NCBI GenBank assembly: GCA_937944945.1
Contig: CALEBD010000323.1
Location: forward strand, 1 to 18,566
Reading direction: 5' to 3'
Length of the DNA stretch: 18,566 nt
Source of the DNA: an uncultured Clostridium sp.
GTDB lineage: Bacteria > Bacillota > Clostridia > Peptostreptococcales > Peptostreptococcaceae
Shown here piece after piece: positions 14,798 to 18,566 of this stretch. The stretch's first letter is position 1. Each line of letters begins with the position of its first letter. The notes below the pieces were generated by a model. That model did no database searches. It was not told the DNA's origin and was given only the letters and a program-made list of their open reading frames with translations. A program made the position numbers and the translations under genes.

Positions 14798-14863
14798 GTT
14801 TGTCTGACCTGGAAATCTGAAATAAGGAAAGTAGAAGGACAAACTAGACTAGCGCTAAGTCTA
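14798..14863 (+). terminator. Two consecutive hairpins between connector and structural genes
   Basis: GTTTGTC (14798-14804) pairs with GACAAAC (14838-14844) to enclose a purine-rich 33-base loop. It is followed at once by TAGACT (14845-14850) and AGTCTA (14858-14863), a 6-bp hairpin with an AGCGCTA loop. An AT-rich tract with a run of five T follows (14875-14879). The second hairpin plus T run may be a terminator, or the whole may be the structured leader of the gene at 14889. The 106-base spacing is the largest between two genes apart from the tRNA region. Confidence 0.5.
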
Positions 14864-14888
14864 ACAATTAATTATTTTTATATAAACT

Positions 14889-15869
14889 ATGATTACACGC
14901 GTTGATACCGTATTAATCGGAAAGAAATGCCCTACAGCCTATACTACTGTAGATGCTTTGGCTAAAGGGGACGTTGCTTTATTTGACTAGAATAAAGCGC
15001 TAATTACAACTGCTGCTAATGCAGTAAATGCATCTACTGTTTATGTAGGTGTAGCTGGGGATAATATGACAATTACTCTGCCCAACGGTACTACTGCAAC
15101 AAAGAGAATGGTAGAATATTCTAACGCCATTCAAAAAGCTTCTAAACCTTCGTATGTACAAGGTGATTATGTTGCACCAGTTCAAGAGAAAATCGAAATT
15201 GATTTAACTAGTGCTACTGTTGTTATCGGTCACAGATATGTTTTACGCATTGTTTATAAAGACTTATATGAAGCTCCAGGACAGTTTACTCATACTTATG
15301 AAGTAATTGCTTCAACTGAGACTGCTGATGATTTGGGAAATGCACTTTTAGCTAAAATTAACAAACACGCTAATCGTAGAGTAAGTGCTACATTTGCAAG
15401 TCATAAGCTAACTTTAACTGCAATGGAAAAAGATGACAATGAAGGAGTCAATTCTTTGAATGAATACTCTGTAGTTTCTATGGAAGCTTCTCTGTACGTT
15501 ACTATTCCTGGTGCATTATTGTCTAATGTTCCTGAAGCAGTTCCTGGTGCAACTATTACTAAGACTGCTGGTAAACCTGGTAAAGGTTACTGGAAACAGG
15601 TACGTGATATGGAAGTACGTATGTTGGGTTATAAGGGTCATGTATTCACAGATGCGTATCCTGCAATTGAACCAAAACGCAATGTTGAAGAAGGTTCTAC
15701 ATACGATTACTTTACTATTGAAAATGATAATCTGTATTTGAGTCCTGATAATCAGTATATTAAGACTACTCCGTTGACTACAGAAGTATATATTGAACAC
15801 AATACTACTAATAAAACTTCTGTATTCGCTAAGGCTCTTGAGGCATTTATTACAGGTGAAGCAGAATAA
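14889..15869 (+). CDS. Probable abundant structural protein (capsid auxiliary or decoration type), 326 aa, one TAG
   Basis: With TAG 14988-14990 (codon 34) read as Gln the frame runs from ATG 14889 to TAA 15867-15869. The protein is beta-rich, low in charge and rich in Thr, Ala and Val, with many turns (TVYVGVAGDNMTITLPNG, then KIEIDLTSATVVIGHRYVLR). The middle has a helical DDLGNALLAKINKHAN, and the C-terminus includes KGYWKQVRDMEVRMLGYKG. This is the look of a virion surface or tube protein. It is flanked by its own structured leader and a strong terminator, and its codon use leans to the CGT/GGT pattern of the capsid gene, so high expression is likely. I favour an auxiliary capsid or decoration protein; a tail-tube-type role cannot be excluded. 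Confidence 0.7.
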
Positions 15870-15893
15870 TACACGGTTTCTTTATTTAAACCC

Positions 15894-15930
15894 AGGCGAG
15901 GTTGTGGTTTATCCTCGGCTTCGCCTTTTT
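15894..15930 (+). terminator. Rho-independent-type terminator
   Basis: AGGCGA (15894-15899) pairs with TCGCCT (15921-15926), and an alternative inner stem CGAGG (15897-15901) pairs with CCTCG (15913-15917). The stem is followed directly by a T-rich tail (TTTTT to 15930, then AATTTTTT). It lies 25 bases after the structural gene and just before the tail gene at 15945, so it probably closes the capsid transcription unit. Confidence 0.82.
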
Positions 15931-15944
15931 AATTTTTTGTAGAT

Positions 15945-16478
15945 ATGAAAATAATTAATGCAACATTAAAGAACGATACTATAACTATAACTTTAGATGC
16001 TAAGGCTAATGTACATAAGATTTATCTAGATTCAATAATAAATCAAAAGAATATGTATTCTGATGAAGATGATAAACACACTCATGTAATATCTGACTTT
16101 GTTGCTTAGGATAATACTGTTATTGTTGATATTACTGAGTATAATGAAACTTCTTTTATAGTAAGCGTTCTTACATCAGAGGGTAATAGAGATGAAGCTA
16201 TAGCAATAGATCAGAATGAATTATATTTAGCTAAAGTAAATCTACTTACTACATATTGTAATACATGTTTAGATAAACATTAGAAGCATATAATAATGAT
16301 GTGTGATTTTAGATCATAGTTATTGTAGTATGCTTTAGAGCACAATCTTACTAAAGACGCTATTGAACATTACATAGATCTTAGTAGGATGTTAGGTATG
16401 ATAGATTATCATAATTGTAGTAAGTGCCTATCTCCTAATAAAGTGTGTAAATGTTGTAATGGTATGTGTGCGCTATGA
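15945..16478 (+). CDS. Cysteine-rich probable tail-region protein, 177 aa, 4 TAG
   Basis: The frame runs from ATG 15945 to TGA 16476-16478 with four TAG codons read as Gln (first at codon 55). The N-terminal 100 residues are beta-rich (ATLKNDTITITLDA, VIVDITEYNETSFIVSVLT). The C-terminal part is helical with nine cysteines: CNTC (105-108), Cys120, CSKC (158-161) and CKCCNGMC (168-175). Paired CxxC motifs suggest one or two bound zinc ions. Similar N-terminal beta domain plus Cys-paired C-terminal arrangements occur in small tail-region proteins of Bacteroides phages, but I cannot give a firm family name. It follows the terminator and its TGA overlaps the next ATG (ATGA), coupling it to the tail adaptor gene. 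Confidence 0.72.
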
Positions 16479-17014
16479 TAAAAGAAGAATATAAAAATGG
16501 ATGCAGATTGAAAGAATAGGTAAAGTATAACATTGATTATGATGATTGCCAAATTCTTAATCTAACCTGTGCTAATTACATATATGATTTAGTATAGGAA
16601 TCTTCTAAATATGAAACAAAATTAGAAGACGTTAAAAAGATGTTATATATGATAGAAAAGTTATTAGGACACGAAGTACAATATGATATTCCAGAATATC
16701 ATGGAGATAATAAAAAATGTTATTTTGGTGTAGTATCAGATAATTTTGTTATTAATGAAGATAATATAAAACAATTAGATTATGTACTACAAGATACAAA
16801 AGAATTTGTTAAAAGCTTTAGTACTGATTATCAAAAGATATTATATTGTTATCCTAATGAATTTGGAGATATAAATAGTATAAAAGATCAAAATCAATTT
16901 GAGATAAAAGAGTCATTTTAGAGGAATGCTGTAACTATAGATGGTATATTATATAATGTATATATACTGAAAGACGCATCCACAGTAGATAATTATAAAA
17001 TATATTTTATATGA
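16475..17014 (+). CDS. Tail fibre / tailspike adaptor-like protein, 179 aa, 3 TAG
   Basis: The frame runs from ATG 16475 to TGA 17012-17014 with three TAG codons read as Gln. The N-terminal 60 residues are helical. The C-terminal half (about 80-179) reads CYFGVVSDNFVINEDNIKQL, then QKILYCYPNEFGDINSIKDQ, then VTIDGILYNVYILKD. This matches the layout of a small domain common in tail appendage proteins of phages and prophages: Y[FY]G start, YPxxFGDxxSIxD core, and a final VYxLxD strand. The domain probably attaches or trims the receptor-binding protein. It overlaps the tailspike gene by four bases (ATGA), so the two are likely made together. Adaptor function is inferred from the domain and location. 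Confidence 0.75.
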
Positions 17015-18566
17015 TACAGGTAGCTGATAATTTTAACTATAGAGGAAAAAAGCCTAACTTTGATAGAGATAGCTTCGATACATTATATGATATGAAGAAC
17101 TATTCTGAGAATAGTTTAGATGATGGTCATATATCTTATTGTAAAGAAACCGATAAACACTATAAGTTTAATTCTAATAATCAGTCAGATCCTACTACTG
17201 GTAAATGGGTAGAATAGCACGAAGCTGTTCCAGCTGATGAAGAAGATATAACTGAACAAAATGGCACTCTATAGTTAGCAAATAAAACTTATGATAAATA
17301 GTCTTTCAGTGGTTTGGGTAGAGTATATCTAAGAAAGAATATAGTAGGTGATAAGAATGTTCTTACTTAGGCTATGATCAATAAAGCTAATACTATATAT
17401 GTTATTCAGTATGATTATGATTTAAACGGTTAGACAATCGTTACCCCTTCTAATTCTATACTAAAATTTGACGGTGGCAGTTTTGATAATGGAATAGTAG
17501 ATATATCTAATACAACAGATTTAATCAATCCAAAATTCAATAAGAATTGTAAAATAGCTAAGGATACTATTTTAAAAGATTTTGTAGACGTTAGAACTTT
17601 AGGAATATATCCAGACGATACAGATTATGGTTGGAGCAAATTAGATAATTTATGTAATAAAGCAAACACTGTATATTTTTTTCCTAGAGGTATATATAAA
17701 TTTACTAGCGGCATTAAATTATATTAGAGTGGAACAACTTTGATAGGAGAATGTACTTATGCTGATATTATGACAGTTAATGATGAATCGTTAAGAGGAA
17801 CAGTATTTGATTTTTCTATCTCTTCTGGAACTTCTGAGGAACCCAAGTATTGTATTAACTTTGCTGATTCTTATTCGTCTGGTATAGAAAGAATAACTAT
17901 TCACTCTAATTCTGTTTAGGAGCTAAAAGATAATAGAGAGCTAATAGATGGAGAACATACAGTAGAAGAAATTTGGACAGTAAGTTACAATAACACGTAT
18001 ATAAGAGGGGTTAGAGGCGGTAACATAAATTTAGTTAAATTTATGAAAATAAGCGATTACGCTTATTACTTAGAAGGAGCTTATGCTAATATAACAAACT
18101 GTTCTTTTTACAAATGTAATAAATGTATGAGATTAACCCAAGATAACGTAGTAAACAATATCAAGGTGTTTTATTGTAATTACTTTGCTTCTCTAAATGC
18201 TTTAAATATATTGACTAATTGTAGAATTGATTCGTGTAAGTATGATGGTATATTAATATACTATAGAGGCAATACTGTCAATAATGTAGTGTTCGATTTT
18301 ATATATCAGCGATCTTTTGTACTAAATCCAGGAGCAAATCATAATAATATTAACTTCACTACGTTGAGATCTGGAATTAGTTCTTATAAAAAAGATTATA
18401 GTGATAAAAATTCAAAGTACTATACAATATATATGTAGGGTGAGTGTAATGCATGCGATATAAATCTTAATATAACTTCTAATAATATTTTAGATTCTAC
18501 GACAGAAAATATAAGTTTTATAGCCAGAGGAATTAAGTTAGACCGAAATTTCCTAGGAATAAACAA
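17011..18566 (+). CDS. Tailspike / receptor-binding protein with beta-helix, 3' truncated, 8 TAG
   Basis: The frame is open from ATG 17011 to the window end (518 codons) with eight TAG codons read as Gln. The N-terminus (NFNYRGKKPNFDRDSFDTLY, then HISYCKETDKHYKFNSN) and residues about 100-160 (GLGRVYLRKNIVGDKNVLTQ, then YVIQYDYDLNGQTIVTPSNS, then LKFDGGSFDNG) form a module seen at the head of many tail appendage and surface proteins of Bacteroides and their phages. In LTQAM and NGQTI the Gln is encoded by TAG. From about residue 195 a parallel beta-helix follows, with short repeating strands rich in Asn, Ile and Cys (ANITNCSFYKCNKCMRL, ALNILTNCRIDSCKYDGI). Pectate-lyase-like helices bind or cut surface polysaccharide. 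The C-terminus, with any catalytic or trimerisation part, is outside the window. Confidence 0.88.

Overview
This window looks like about 18.6 kb of a crAss-like bacteriophage genome (order Crassvirales) infecting a gut Bacteroidales host. It is AT-rich, every gene is on the + strand, and genes are packed tightly with ATGA overlaps or two-base gaps. The genes include a phage large terminase, portal, acidic scaffold-like protein, HK97-type major capsid protein, connector proteins and a Bacteroides-phage-style tailspike. The host assignment is inference from gene types and from AT-rich starts without Shine-Dalgarno sites.

The key to reading it is the genetic code. Under the standard code the terminase, portal and several other late genes fall into fragments broken only by TAG. 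Reading TAG as glutamine (code 15) joins them into full-length genes. I count 67 in-frame TAG codons, while all 24 visible gene ends use TAA (17) or TGA (7) and none uses TAG. A tRNA with a CUA anticodon, able to decode TAG, lies at 3515-3589, 15 bases upstream of the terminase.

Layout. Positions 1-2640 hold small genes with no in-frame TAG: unknown proteins, a putative HExxH metallopeptidase, a DUF5664/dATP-dGTP diphosphohydrolase-like protein, dUTPase and two more unknowns. Positions 2637-3455 hold a conserved-looking 175-aa protein with a single TAG and a 79-aa protein. Positions 3456-3589 hold a candidate RNA pseudoknot and the suppressor tRNA. Positions 3605-9828 are the TAG-rich packaging block: TerL (17 TAG), portal (10), an HExxH protein (3), a 20-aa lysine-rich peptide and a second, larger HExxH protein (13). 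Positions 9850-15869 form the capsid and connector block: scaffold-like protein (1 TAG), major capsid protein (0), a 250-aa protein (0), two related connector/ring-like proteins (1 and 5) and an abundant-type structural protein (1). Positions 15945-18566 carry tail genes: a Cys-rich protein (4), a tail adaptor-like protein (3) and a tailspike running off the window (8).

Inferred biology: the nucleotide-pool enzymes support genome replication. Making the suppressor tRNA would then allow full translation of the packaging and tail genes, while the most abundant virion proteins largely avoid TAG. Once TAG is read as Gln there is no gap over 300 bases without a gene. I saw no CRISPR array, integrase, insertion sequence, attachment site or clear promoter consensus.
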